The notes under the pieces are model-generated. The model saw only the letters and a list, made by a program, of their open reading frames with translations. It had not been told where the DNA came from and ran no database searches. A stretch of 64,000 nt of DNA from Sphingomonas sp. SUN019 (GTDB lineage: Bacteria > Pseudomonadota > Alphaproteobacteria > Sphingomonadales > Sphingomonadaceae). The first letter of the stretch is position 1. Each line of letters begins with the position of its first letter. Positions 33,255 through 42,386 of the stretch are shown here, in pieces. The stretch is from assembly GCF_024758705.1 (NCBI RefSeq), contig NZ_CP096971.1, positions 1,860,001 through 1,924,000 on the forward strand. The letters run 5' to 3'. The translations under genes were made by a program, and so were the position numbers.

Positions 33255-36094
33255 TCCGCGGCGACCGTATCGATGCGGCGCGCGCGTTCCGCCTGCCGCG
33301 CATACGCCTCCTGCCAGTCGGACGGGCCGTTCGACGACGACACCTGCACCGCCGTCACCTTGTACTCAGGGCAATTGGTCGCCCAGTCCGAATAATCGGT
33401 GGTGATGACGTTGGCCTGCGTCACCGGATGGTGGAACGTCGTATAGACGACGCCCGGCGCGACGCGTTCGGTGACCAGCGCGCGCAGCGTCGTTTCCCCC
33501 GCGCGACTCTTCAGATTGACCCAGTCGCCGTCGCGAAGCCCGCGGTTCTCGGCATCGACCGGATGGATTTCCAGCCGGTCCTCCGGATGCCACACGACGT
33601 TGTCGGTCCGCCGCGTCTGCGCGCCGACATTGTAATGGCTGAGGATGCGCCCGGTCGTCAGCAGCAACGGATAGCGCGGGCCGGTCTTCTCGTCGGTCGG
33701 GATATAGTCGGTGACGACGAAATGCCCCTTGCCGCGCACGAACGCGTCGATGTGCATCGTCGGCGTGCCCGCCGGGTTCGCGTCGGTCGCGGGCCATTGC
33801 AGCGAGCCATGTTCGTCGAGCGCGGCATAGCTCACGCGCGCGAAGGTGGGCGTCAGCGCGGCGATCTCGTCCATGATCTCCGACGGGTGCGCATAGTCCC
33901 ACGCAAGCCCCATCGCTTGCGCGACCAGTTGCACGATCGCCCAGTCGGCATGACCGTTCTTCGGCTGCATCACCTGCCGCACGCGCTGGATGCGGCGTTC
34001 GGCGTTGGTGAACGTCCCGTCTTTCTCCAGAAAGGTGGAGCCGGGCAGGAAAACATGCGCGTAATTGGCGGTTTCGTTCAGGAACAGATCCTGCACCACG
34101 ACGCATTCCATCGCCGCCAGCCCCGCCGCGACATGCTGCGTGTTCGGGTCGGACTGGAGGATATCCTCGCCCTGGATGAACAACGCCTTGAACGTCCCGT
34201 CGGTCGCGGCGTCGAGCATGTTGGGGATGCGCAGGCCCGGTTCGGCGTCGAGCGACACGCCCCACGCCTGCTCGAACAGCGCGCGTGTTTCCGGGTCCGA
34301 GACGTGGCGATAGCCCGAATATTCGTGCGGGAAGCTGCCCATGTCGCACGCGCCCTGAACATTGTTCTGCCCGCGCAGCGGGTTCACCCCCGCGCCCTCG
34401 ATCCCGACATTGCCGGTCGCCATCGCCAGGTTGGCGATCGCGATGACGGTCGACGATCCCTGGCTGTGTTCGGTCACGCCGAGGCCATAATAGATCGCGG
34501 CCTTGCCGCCCGTCGCATACAGCCGCGCGGCGGCGCGAAGGTCGGCGGCGGGGACGTTCGTCAGCGCCTCGGTCGCCTCGGGAGAACGCTCGGGTTGCGC
34601 GACGAAGGCGGCCCATTCGCTGAATTCGTCCCAGTCGCAGCGGGTGCGGACATAGTCTTCGTCCGCCAGCCCCTCGGTCACCACGACATGCGCCATCGCG
34701 GTCAGGACCGCGACGTTGGTGCCAGGCTTCAGCGGCAGATGATGCTCGGCCTCGACGTGTGGGGTGCGCACGATGTCGGTGCGGCGCGGATCGATCACGA
34801 TCAGCCGCGCGCCTTCTCGCAATCGCTGCTTCATCCGGCTGGCGAACACCGGATGCCCGTCAGTCGGGTTGGCGCCGATCACGACGATCACGTCGGCGGC
34901 CATCACGCTGTCGAAATCCTGCGTGCCGGCCGACGTGCCGAACGTCGTCTTCAGGCCATAGCCGGTCGGCGAATGGCAGACGCGCGCGCAGGTATCGACG
35001 TTGTTGTTGCCGAACCCCTGCCGGATCAGTTTCTGAACGAGGTACGTTTCTTCGTTGGTGCAGCGCGACGAAGTGATCCCGCCGACGCTGCGCGTGCCGT
35101 ATTTCGCCTGGATGCGGCGAAATTCGTGTGCCGTATGCGCGATCGCCGCCTCCCACGACACTTCGCGCCACGGTTGATCGACACTTTCGCGGATCATCGG
35201 GTTCAGCACGCGCTCGGCGTGGTTGGCGTAGCCCCAGGCGAAGCGACCCTTCACGCAGCTATGCCCGCGATTGGCCTTCCCCTCCTTCCACGGCACCATC
35301 CGGACGAGCTGTTCACCGCGCATTTCCGCGCGGAACGTGCAGCCGACCCCGCAATAGGCGCAGGTGGTGACGACAGCGCGATCGGGCGTGCCGACCTTTT
35401 CGACTTCCTTCTCGATCAGCGCGGAGGTCGGGCACGCCTGCACGCACGCGCCGCACGACACGCATTCGGAGCTGAGGAACCCTTCGTCCTGGCTGGCCGC
35501 AATGTGGCTCGCGAAGCCGCGCCCGTCGACGGTCAGCGCGAACGTCCCCTGCACTTCATCGCACGCGCGGACGCAACGCGAACAGACGATGCATTTGGTC
35601 GGGTCGAAGGTGAAATAGGGGTTCGTCTCGTCCTTGCATCCTTCGAGATGGTTCTCGCCGTCATAACCGTAGCGGACGTCGCGCAAGCCCACCGCACCCG
35701 CGACATCCTGCAATTCGCAATCGCCGTTCGCCGAACACGTCAGGCAATCGAGCGGGTGGTCGGAGATGTAGAGCTCCATCACGCCGCGGCGTAGCTGCGT
35801 CAGCCGCTCGCTCTGCGTGCTGACGCGCATGCCGGGCGCGACCGGCGTGGTGCAGGATGCGGGATAGCCCGTGCGGCCCTCGATCTCGACCAGGCAGACG
35901 CGGCACGATCCGAACGCCTCCAGATTGTCCGACGCGCACAGTTTCGGGATGGTCGTGCCCGCCAGCGCGGCGGCGCGCATCACCGACGTTCCTTCGGGCA
36001 CTGCGATCGTCTGACCGTCGATGGTCAGCGTCACCGTCGCGGCCGCAGGAGCCGCCGCCTTTGTGCCGAGGTCGATTTCGCCGAGCCATGCCAT
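33251..36094 (-). CDS. fdsA: NAD-dependent formate dehydrogenase alpha subunit (molybdenum)
   Basis: A 947-aa molybdoenzyme. The N-terminal [2Fe-2S] domain has Cys53, Cys64, Cys67 and Cys81 (FGSCRVCLVE region), then the His/Cys3 cluster HPLDCLTCSANGDC, two [4Fe-4S] ferredoxin motifs (CIVCSRCVRACDE, CVSCGACVQACPT) and CAYCGVGC of the molybdopterin domain. The molybdenum ligand is Cys in ARVCHSPTGYG, not selenocysteine. Oxidises formate to CO2 and passes electrons to FdsB/NAD. Start 36094 was chosen for GGAG nine bases upstream. It lies 5 bp after the fused FdsG-FdsB gene. Formate from tetrahydrofolate-bound C1 (LigM) or from cupin cleavage would be its natural source here. Confidence 0.93.
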   Translation of the reverse strand: MAWLGEIDLGTKAAAPAAATVTLTIDGQTIAVPEGTSVMRAAALAGTTIPKLCASDNLEAFGSCRVCLVEIEGRTGYPASCTTPVAPGMRVSTQSERLTQLRRGVMELYISDHPLDCLTCSANGDCELQDVAGAVGLRDVRYGYDGENHLEGCKDETNPYFTFDPTKCIVCSRCVRACDEVQGTFALTVDGRGFASHIAASQDEGFLSSECVSCGACVQACPTSALIEKEVEKVGTPDRAVVTTCAYCGVGCTFRAEMRGEQLVRMVPWKEGKANRGHSCVKGRFAWGYANHAERVLNPMIRESVDQPWREVSWEAAIAHTAHEFRRIQAKYGTRSVGGITSSRCTNEETYLVQKLIRQGFGNNNVDTCARVCHSPTGYGLKTTFGTSAGTQDFDSVMAADVIVVIGANPTDGHPVFASRMKQRLREGARLIVIDPRRTDIVRTPHVEAEHHLPLKPGTNVAVLTAMAHVVVTEGLADEDYVRTRCDWDEFSEWAAFVAQPERSPEATEALTNVPAADLRAAARLYATGGKAAIYYGLGVTEHSQGSSTVIAIANLAMATGNVGIEGAGVNPLRGQNNVQGACDMGSFPHEYSGYRHVSDPETRALFEQAWGVSLDAEPGLRIPNMLDAATDGTFKALFIQGEDILQSDPNTQHVAAGLAAMECVVVQDLFLNETANYAHVFLPGSTFLEKDGTFTNAERRIQRVRQVMQPKNGHADWAIVQLVAQAMGLAWDYAHPSEIMDEIAALTPTFARVSYAALDEHGSLQWPATDANPAGTPTMHIDAFVRGKGHFVVTDYIPTDEKTGPRYPLLLTTGRILSHYNVGAQTRRTDNVVWHPEDRLEIHPVDAENRGLRDGDWVNLKSRAGETTLRALVTERVAPGVVYTTFHHPVTQANVITTDYSDWATNCPEYKVTAVQVSSSNGPSDWQEAYARQAERARRIDTVAAE

Positions 36095-36099
36095 CGTCG

Positions 36100-38100
36100 T
36101 TACTCCGCCGCCTGCTGAATCGGCGCGTGCCCGAAATCCTCCGGGAAATGTTCCAGCGCGCTCAGCACCGGATAGGGCGTGAAGCCGCCCAGCGCGCACA
36201 GCGAGCCGAACTTCATCGTATCGCACAGATCGCGCAGCAATTGCACCTCGTCCGCCGCGCTGCGCGATTTCGCGCGCGCGTTGCGCATCTGCGGCAGCGC
36301 CTCCACCTCATCGCCGTCGCGCCCGGCCCCGGCGATGATGCGGTCGATCAATTCCACCCCGCGGGTCGATCCGATCCGGCACGGCGTGCATTTGCCGCAG
36401 CTCTCGACCGCGCAGAATTCCATCGCGAACCGCGCCATCCGCGCCATGTCGACGCTGTCGTCGAACACCGTGATCCCGGCGTGCCCGATCAGCCCGCCCG
36501 CCGCGGCGAACGTCTCGTAATCGAACGGCAGATCGAACGCGGACGGCGGGAAATACGCGCCGAGCGGGCCGCCGACCTGCACCGCCCGCACCGGCCGGCC
36601 GCTCGCCGTCCCGCCGCCGATATCCTCGACCAGTTCGCGCAAGCTTATGCCGAAACCAACCTCGAACAGCCCGCCGTGCTTCACGTTACCGGCAAGCTGC
36701 ACCGGCATCGTCCCGCGCGACCGGCCGAAGCCGACCGCGGCATAACGCTCCGGTCCCTCGGCCAGGATGAACGGGACCGCGGCGAGGCTCAGCACGTTGT
36801 TGATGACGGTCGGCCGGCCGAACAGTCCGGCGATCGCGGGCAGCGGCGGCTTCGCGCGCACCTGCCCGCGCTTGCCCTCGATCGAATCGAGCAGCGCGGT
36901 TTCCTCGCCGCAGACATACGCGCCTGCACCCACGCGCACCTCCAGCGTGAACGGCGCGACGACGGCCGCGCTGGCGCGGATCGCCGCCTCCATCGCACGG
37001 ATCGCGTGAGGATATTCGGAGCGGATATAGATGTAGCCGTGGCCTGCGCCGACCGCGTATGCGGCGATCGCCATGCCCTCGATCAGGCAGAACGGATCGC
37101 CCTCCATCAGCATCCGGTCCGCGAAGGTGCCACTGTCGCCCTCGTCCGCGTTGCACACGATGAACTTCTCTTGCGCAGGCGTATCGAGCACGGTCTGCCA
37201 TTTGATCCCGGTCGGGAACCCCGCACCGCCGCGCCCGCGCAGGCCGGACTGCTTCACCGCATCGACCACCGCCTGCGGCGACGCCGCGCGCGCCGCGTCC
37301 AGTCCCGCCCAGCCGCCATGCGCGGCATAATCGTCGAGGCTCAGCGGATCGATGACGCCGACACGCGCGAAGGTGAAACGCTGCTGGCGCGCGAAGAACG
37401 GCAGCGCGGCGACGTCGCCGATCCGGTTCGGGTGGCTGCCGTCGAGGATGCGATCGACGTCGTCCGCGGTGACCGGACCGTAACCGATCCGGCCTTCGGG
37501 GGTCTCGACTTCGACCAAAGGCTCGATCGAGAACAGCCCGCGGCTGCCGGTGCGCACGACGCTCGCACCGGCAAGCGCAAACGCGTCCGCCACCGCATCC
37601 GCGCCGAGCGCGACCGACGCCATATCACCCGAGATGTAGACGCGCGTGCCCGGTGCGACGGTCGCCGGGGGCACGGCGTCACGGGAGGGCATCAGATCAT
37701 CGGCATCGCCGACGCCCGCCACCGGCACACCGTCGACCAGCGCCGACGGTCCGATCGCGCACAGTCCAAGGCAATAGACCGGTTCGGTCGCGACCCCCGC
37801 CGCCGCAATCCGCGCCGCCGCCGCGTCGACGCCGCGCGCTTGGCACGCCTCTGCGCGGCACAATTTGATGACTGGCCCCGCGGCCTTCTCGGCGCGGAAA
37901 TCGTGGTAGAAACTGATGACGCCGTGCACTTCGGCGCGGCTCAGGTTCAGCGCGTGTGCGATGATCGGCACCGCATCGGCGGGAACATGGCCGAGCGATT
38001 GCTGGATCGCATGAAGCAGCGGCAGCAACGCGCCGCGCTCGGTCGCATAACGCGCCGCCAGCGTCTCGACTTCCGCACGGTCCTGTGGCGTCAGCGCCAT
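36100..38100 (-). CDS. Fused formate dehydrogenase gamma-beta subunit (FdsG-FdsB)
   Basis: A 666-aa fusion. Residues about 1-150 are the NuoE/FdsG thioredoxin-like [2Fe-2S] domain (LSRAEVHGVISFYHDF, CRAEACQARG, CLGLCAIGPS). The rest is the NuoF/FdsB part with FMN/NAD motifs GRGGAGFPTGIKW and CNADEGDSGTFADR and the [4Fe-4S] ESCGKCTPCRIG. In most fds operons these are separate genes. The fusion resembles HoxF-like diaphorase architecture. It starts at 38100, and the TBDR at 38171 ends 70 bp upstream. It passes electrons from FdsA to NAD. Fusion should fix 1:1 stoichiometry. Confidence 0.9.
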   Translation of the reverse strand: MALTPQDRAEVETLAARYATERGALLPLLHAIQQSLGHVPADAVPIIAHALNLSRAEVHGVISFYHDFRAEKAAGPVIKLCRAEACQARGVDAAAARIAAAGVATEPVYCLGLCAIGPSALVDGVPVAGVGDADDLMPSRDAVPPATVAPGTRVYISGDMASVALGADAVADAFALAGASVVRTGSRGLFSIEPLVEVETPEGRIGYGPVTADDVDRILDGSHPNRIGDVAALPFFARQQRFTFARVGVIDPLSLDDYAAHGGWAGLDAARAASPQAVVDAVKQSGLRGRGGAGFPTGIKWQTVLDTPAQEKFIVCNADEGDSGTFADRMLMEGDPFCLIEGMAIAAYAVGAGHGYIYIRSEYPHAIRAMEAAIRASAAVVAPFTLEVRVGAGAYVCGEETALLDSIEGKRGQVRAKPPLPAIAGLFGRPTVINNVLSLAAVPFILAEGPERYAAVGFGRSRGTMPVQLAGNVKHGGLFEVGFGISLRELVEDIGGGTASGRPVRAVQVGGPLGAYFPPSAFDLPFDYETFAAAGGLIGHAGITVFDDSVDMARMARFAMEFCAVESCGKCTPCRIGSTRGVELIDRIIAGAGRDGDEVEALPQMRNARAKSRSAADEVQLLRDLCDTMKFGSLCALGGFTPYPVLSALEHFPEDFGHAPIQQAAE

Positions 38101-38170
38101 TCCCGTTCCCTTCGCCCCCAGGATAGAGGACGCCCGGGCGAGCGACAATCGCGCTCGCACGGGCGCCGCA

Positions 38171-40600
38171 TCAAAAGGTGTAGCCGAGCGACAAACCATA
38201 GGTCCGCGGCGGCAGGTACGTCACGCCGATCAGCCGCCCGGTGGCGAGCGCGAAGGTGCTCGACGGGCGGAACACGTTGAACGCATTTTTGACGAACGCA
38301 TCCACCTTGATCCGGCGATCCGCGGTGCGATACGTCAGCGCGCCGTCGACCATCGTGTAGGCGCGCGATCCTTCGATCAGGCGCTGGAATTCGCTGAAGT
38401 ACGTCGTCGACTTGTACGACACGTCGACCGACGGGGTCAGCACGCCGTTCAGCATCGTATCCGCCCCCGGCACGTCCCATTCGCCGTGCAGATTCCACGA
38501 CCAGCGCGGGCTGTTGCGCACGTCGTTACCGGCAAGCTGGATATTCCCGCTCCCCGGCGCGCCGAACGCCGTCGGATCGGGGTTCGTCACGGCATTATAC
38601 GGCGGCGCGCCCGGTGTCTGGACGTTGGCGGGGTTTAGCGGATCAAGCGTCAGATAATCCTCGAAATGCGCATCGGTGTAGGACAATGCGCCCGACAGCC
38701 GCAGGTTCGGCGCGGGCCGCGCAAATACCTCCAGCTCGACGCCGTTCGCCTGCGTGCTCGCCGCATTCTGGAAGATCGTGGTATAGCCGGTCGGCCCGCC
38801 CGCGATCGTCTTGTTCAGCTGCAACCCGTCCAGTTTGTAGGTGTAGGCCGCGACGTTGACGGTGAAGCCGGGCGCGAGCGACGCCTTTACGCCCGCTTCG
38901 TGGTTCTGGATCGTCTCGGGATCGACGATCGTGGTCGACCCCGACGCATTCTCGCCCGACCCCGCCTTGAAGCCCTCGGAATAGGTGTAATACAGCAGGA
39001 TGTCGGAGTTGACCTTGTATTCCAGCCCCGCTTCGGGCGTGAAATCCTTGAACGTGCGCGCCCGCCGCGTCTGATCGGCGGTGAAGCGCAGCACGGGGCC
39101 GATACCGTTGCGCGTGATAACGATCGACGGGTTTTCCGACGACGCGCGTTCGTTGCTGTAGCGCCCGCCGAGTTTCAGCGAGAGCCCGGTCAGCCCCGCC
39201 ACCGTGCCGAGGTCGATGTTGGCCTGCCCGAAGATCGCGAACGCGCGCGTGCCGAGATTCGATTTGGTGCAAACCCGTTTCGGGGCGATGATCGTGCCGT
39301 TGGTCAGCGTTCCGGGTCCGTAACCGCACAGATTATATGCCTCGGCCAGATCGATCCCGGCCGCCTGCAGCACCGCGATGTTGCTCGCCATGCCGTTGCG
39401 CGGGGCGAGGCCGACATTGTCGATCGGGCGCTGGCGTTCGTGGAAATAATAACCGCCCAGCACGACGCTGCCGAGCGCGGACTGATAGTTGAACTGCAGC
39501 TCGTTGCTGAACTGCTTGCTGTCGATCCGGCGTTCCTGATTGGTCGTCGCGAGGCCCGTCGTCTGCAGGCTGTTGACCACTGCCGACAGATCGAGATCCT
39601 GGAACAGCGAGCTTTTGAAATTGCGGTAGTTGGCGATGTTGGTGACGCTGAGATTGTCGGTCAGGTCGGCGGTCAGCTTACCGGTGAAGGCATAGGTTTC
39701 GGTGTCGGTCCCGACCTGGCTTTCGCTCGCCAGATCGCGCGGGCGCGCCGCATAGCCGCCGACGCCGAGCGGCGCGAGCCGCGGGACGCCGGGGAAGGAC
39801 GCGCGGCGATAATGGATCGCGCCCGACGAATCGTTTTGCCGGAAATATTCGCCGGTCAGCGAAAGCTCGACCGCCGGCGCCAGATCGACCGCGATCTGCC
39901 CGCGCACCATGCGGCGGTTCAGGTCGTCGACATCGCGCCCGGTGACCGGATTGACGCCGAACCCGTCGCGATCCTCGGTCCGCACCGCCAGCCGCGCGCG
40001 GATGCCATTGGTGATCGCACCGCTGATCGCGCCTTCGGTGACGATCGAATTGTACGCGCCGTACGTCGCGCGCGCGTAGCCCGACAGTTCCTCGGTCGGG
40101 CGCGCGGTGATCAGGTTGATCGACCCGCCGACCGCGTTGCGGCCATACAGCGTGCCCTGCGGCCCGCGCAGCACCTCGACCCGCTCAAGATCGAACAGCG
40201 AGGTCAGTTGCGCCTCGGCGCGCGCAACGTACGCGCCGTCGACGTGGAAGGCGACGCCGGTCGAGCTACCCGTGGTCGAGGTATTCGCCCCGACGCCGCG
40301 GATGAAGATCTTCGCCTGGTTGAAATCGCTGCCGAAGTTCACAGACGGGACGATCGTCTGCAAATCCTGAAGGCTGGCCACCTGCGCGGTCGACAGGCGA
40401 TCGGCGCTGATCGCGGTGACCGCAGCGCTGACGTCCTGCAGCGACTGTTCGCGTTTCTGCGCGGTGACGATGATGTCGGCGGGGTCTTCGCTCTGCGCGG
40501 CAGCGGAAGGCGCTTCGGCGGTATCCTGCGCGGCGACGGTCTGCGCATGGGCGCTGGTCGATGCGAGCAACGTGGCGACCAATGCGGTGGCGATCTTCAT
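38171..40600 (-). CDS. TonB-dependent receptor
   Basis: An 809-aa TBDR. Signal peptide KIATALVATLLASTSAHAQ at the N-terminus; plug with DIIVTAQKREQSLQDVSAAV and VEVLRGPQGTLYGRNAVGGS; C-terminus TYGLSLGYTF. Start 40600 follows AGGGAGGAATAAT; an in-frame ATG at 40654 lies in the preceding gene's end. It lies 37 bp downstream of benzoylformate decarboxylase and probably shares its transcript, so the substrate could be an aromatic keto acid or its parent. Also upstream of formate dehydrogenase. Confidence 0.92.
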   Translation of the reverse strand: MKIATALVATLLASTSAHAQTVAAQDTAEAPSAAAQSEDPADIIVTAQKREQSLQDVSAAVTAISADRLSTAQVASLQDLQTIVPSVNFGSDFNQAKIFIRGVGANTSTTGSSTGVAFHVDGAYVARAEAQLTSLFDLERVEVLRGPQGTLYGRNAVGGSINLITARPTEELSGYARATYGAYNSIVTEGAISGAITNGIRARLAVRTEDRDGFGVNPVTGRDVDDLNRRMVRGQIAVDLAPAVELSLTGEYFRQNDSSGAIHYRRASFPGVPRLAPLGVGGYAARPRDLASESQVGTDTETYAFTGKLTADLTDNLSVTNIANYRNFKSSLFQDLDLSAVVNSLQTTGLATTNQERRIDSKQFSNELQFNYQSALGSVVLGGYYFHERQRPIDNVGLAPRNGMASNIAVLQAAGIDLAEAYNLCGYGPGTLTNGTIIAPKRVCTKSNLGTRAFAIFGQANIDLGTVAGLTGLSLKLGGRYSNERASSENPSIVITRNGIGPVLRFTADQTRRARTFKDFTPEAGLEYKVNSDILLYYTYSEGFKAGSGENASGSTTIVDPETIQNHEAGVKASLAPGFTVNVAAYTYKLDGLQLNKTIAGGPTGYTTIFQNAASTQANGVELEVFARPAPNLRLSGALSYTDAHFEDYLTLDPLNPANVQTPGAPPYNAVTNPDPTAFGAPGSGNIQLAGNDVRNSPRWSWNLHGEWDVPGADTMLNGVLTPSVDVSYKSTTYFSEFQRLIEGSRAYTMVDGALTYRTADRRIKVDAFVKNAFNVFRPSSTFALATGRLIGVTYLPPRTYGLSLGYTF

Positions 40601-40637
40601 ATTATTCCTCCCTATGACGCTGCTGAGCGTCTGGTTT

Positions 40638-42242
40638 TTATTCTTGTACGACAATTACTTCGAGCAAACGGGGTCCGGTTCCCCGAAACAAATCGGCAAT
40701 CGCGGCGTCGAGCGCGGCGGGGTCGTCGACCCGCGCCGCGGGAACGCCCTGCCCCTCGGCCAGCGCGACGAAATCGATGCCGGGCAGCTTGCTGCCGACC
40801 ACGTCGATCCCGAACAGCGCGCCGAACTGGTCGAGTGCGGCATAACCGCCGTTGTTGACGACGACGAAGCGCACGTCGGCAGCGTGATGCCCCGCCGACC
40901 ACAGTCCTTGGATCGCGTACATCGCGGAGCCGTCGCCGAGCAGGCACAGCACCGGTTCGCCGGGCCGCGCCAGCGCCACGCCGATCGCCGCGGGCAGACC
41001 GTGGCCGAGCCCGCCGCTGGCGCAGGTGTGAAATTCGTCCCCCGCGCGTACGGGGAAGAAATCGTGCAGCGGCCCGCGCGTGCTCGGCGCTTCCTCGACG
41101 ATCGCGATCCCCGGCGGGCGGAGGGCCGAGAGTCGGGCCATCAGCAAGGCGTCGGTCAGCCAGTCGGCGGCTGGCGGCGGCAGCGGCGCGACCGCCGCCA
41201 GCGCAGGCGTCGATCGGGTCGGCACGCGCGCGAGCAGCGCCGCGATCGCCAGCGCGGCGTCACCGACGATCGCCAGCCCTTCCGGCGTGCGCGCGGCCTT
41301 GGCCGGATCGTCGTCGATCTGGATCAGCGTCGCCCCGGCCGGAACGAACGGCCCCGCGCCCTCGACATGATAAGTGAAGGCGGGCGCGCCGAGCACCAGC
41401 ACGCAATCGGCGTCGCCCAGATCGCGCACGATCGCCTCACGCGACGCGGGGAGGAAGCCGCGGAACAATGCGTGATCCTCGGGAAACGGATTGCGCGCCG
41501 CCATCGGCGCGATCCGCACCGCAGCGCCCAGCCGTTCGGCAAACGTCACCAACGCGTCCCGCGCCTTGTTGTTGGCGACGCCCGCGCCCGCGACGATCGC
41601 GATCCGGTTCGCCGCCGTCAGGATCGCCGCGGCCTCGTCCATCGCCAGCGGATCGGGTCCGACGCGGCCGCTGACGCGCGCAGGCGTGAGCGACGCACAT
41701 GGCCGCTCCCAATCGTCGATCGGGATCGACACGAACGCCGGTCCGCGCGGGGCCTGCATCGCGACGTGGAACGCGCGCGCGATCGCCAGCGGCACGTCCT
41801 CCGCGCGTGCGGGCTCGACCGCCCATTTGACGAACGGCCGCGGAAATTCGGTCGCGCGCTCGGCATACAGGAACGGCTCATGCGGCAGGATCGATCGCGC
41901 CTGCTGCCCGGCGGTGACGACCAACGGCGTATTGTTGCGGTATGCGGTGAACAGATTGCCCATCGCATGACCAAGGCCAGCCGAGCTGTGGAGATTGACC
42001 AGCGCCGCACGCCCGGTCGCCTGCGCATAGCCGTCCGCCATGCCGACGACGGCCGATTCCTGCAGACCCAGGATATAGCGGAATTGGTAGGGCAGATCAC
42101 GGAACATCGGCAATTCGGTCGACCCCGGATTGCCGAAGATAGTCGTCATGCCGAGATCGGCGAGCAACCGCATCACTGCGTCGCGCACGGTCGATCCTTC
42201 GGAGCGGGGGAGCGGTGCGACGTGGAGCGAGCGCGCGGTCAT
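40638..42242 (-). CDS. mdlC: Benzoylformate decarboxylase (ThDP-dependent)
   Basis: A 534-aa thiamine-diphosphate enzyme very like Pseudomonas putida benzoylformate decarboxylase. Active-site residues correspond: Ser41 (GNPGSTE), Glu62 (LQES), His85 (NLHSSAGLG) and His in FTYHVEG, equal to Ser26, Glu47, His70 and His281 of the putida enzyme. The GDG...NN cofactor motif is GDGSAMYAIQGL ... NNGGY. It decarboxylates aromatic 2-keto acids to aldehydes, for instance vanilloylformate to vanillin. It is upstream of a TBDR and downstream of a region with palindromes (42313-42338). An N-terminal extension of about 15 residues over the family. Substituted rather than plain benzoylformate is likely in this context. 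Confidence 0.88.
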   Translation of the reverse strand: MTARSLHVAPLPRSEGSTVRDAVMRLLADLGMTTIFGNPGSTELPMFRDLPYQFRYILGLQESAVVGMADGYAQATGRAALVNLHSSAGLGHAMGNLFTAYRNNTPLVVTAGQQARSILPHEPFLYAERATEFPRPFVKWAVEPARAEDVPLAIARAFHVAMQAPRGPAFVSIPIDDWERPCASLTPARVSGRVGPDPLAMDEAAAILTAANRIAIVAGAGVANNKARDALVTFAERLGAAVRIAPMAARNPFPEDHALFRGFLPASREAIVRDLGDADCVLVLGAPAFTYHVEGAGPFVPAGATLIQIDDDPAKAARTPEGLAIVGDAALAIAALLARVPTRSTPALAAVAPLPPPAADWLTDALLMARLSALRPPGIAIVEEAPSTRGPLHDFFPVRAGDEFHTCASGGLGHGLPAAIGVALARPGEPVLCLLGDGSAMYAIQGLWSAGHHAADVRFVVVNNGGYAALDQFGALFGIDVVGSKLPGIDFVALAEGQGVPAARVDDPAALDAAIADLFRGTGPRLLEVIVVQE

Positions 42243-42312
42243 GCCGGTGACGTCACAGAGACGGTTTCGCGACCGGCAGCCATCACCCTCTCCAATTCTT
42301 ATATACGAACAA

Positions 42313-42338
42313 TTCGCCTATGCGAAGCGCACATATGT
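42313..42338. promoter_or_regulatory. Palindromic elements upstream of mdlC
   Basis: TTCGC-CTAT-GCGAA at 42313-42326 and ACATATGT at 42331-42338. Within it, CCTATGC-GAA-GCGCACA (42317-42333) is a weak match (10 of 14 half-site bases) to the palindrome found at 2352 and 31032. It lies 71-96 bp upstream of mdlC. Confidence 0.4.
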
Positions 42339-42386
42339 AAGGATAGCCGCGGTGGCAAGGCTTCTATTGGTGCCGGCACCACCCGG

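Noticed and set aside
33131..35794. An 887-codon plus-strand frame opposite formate dehydrogenase
   Set aside because: Antisense shadow of fdsA, whose iron-sulfur and molybdopterin motifs are all on the minus strand.
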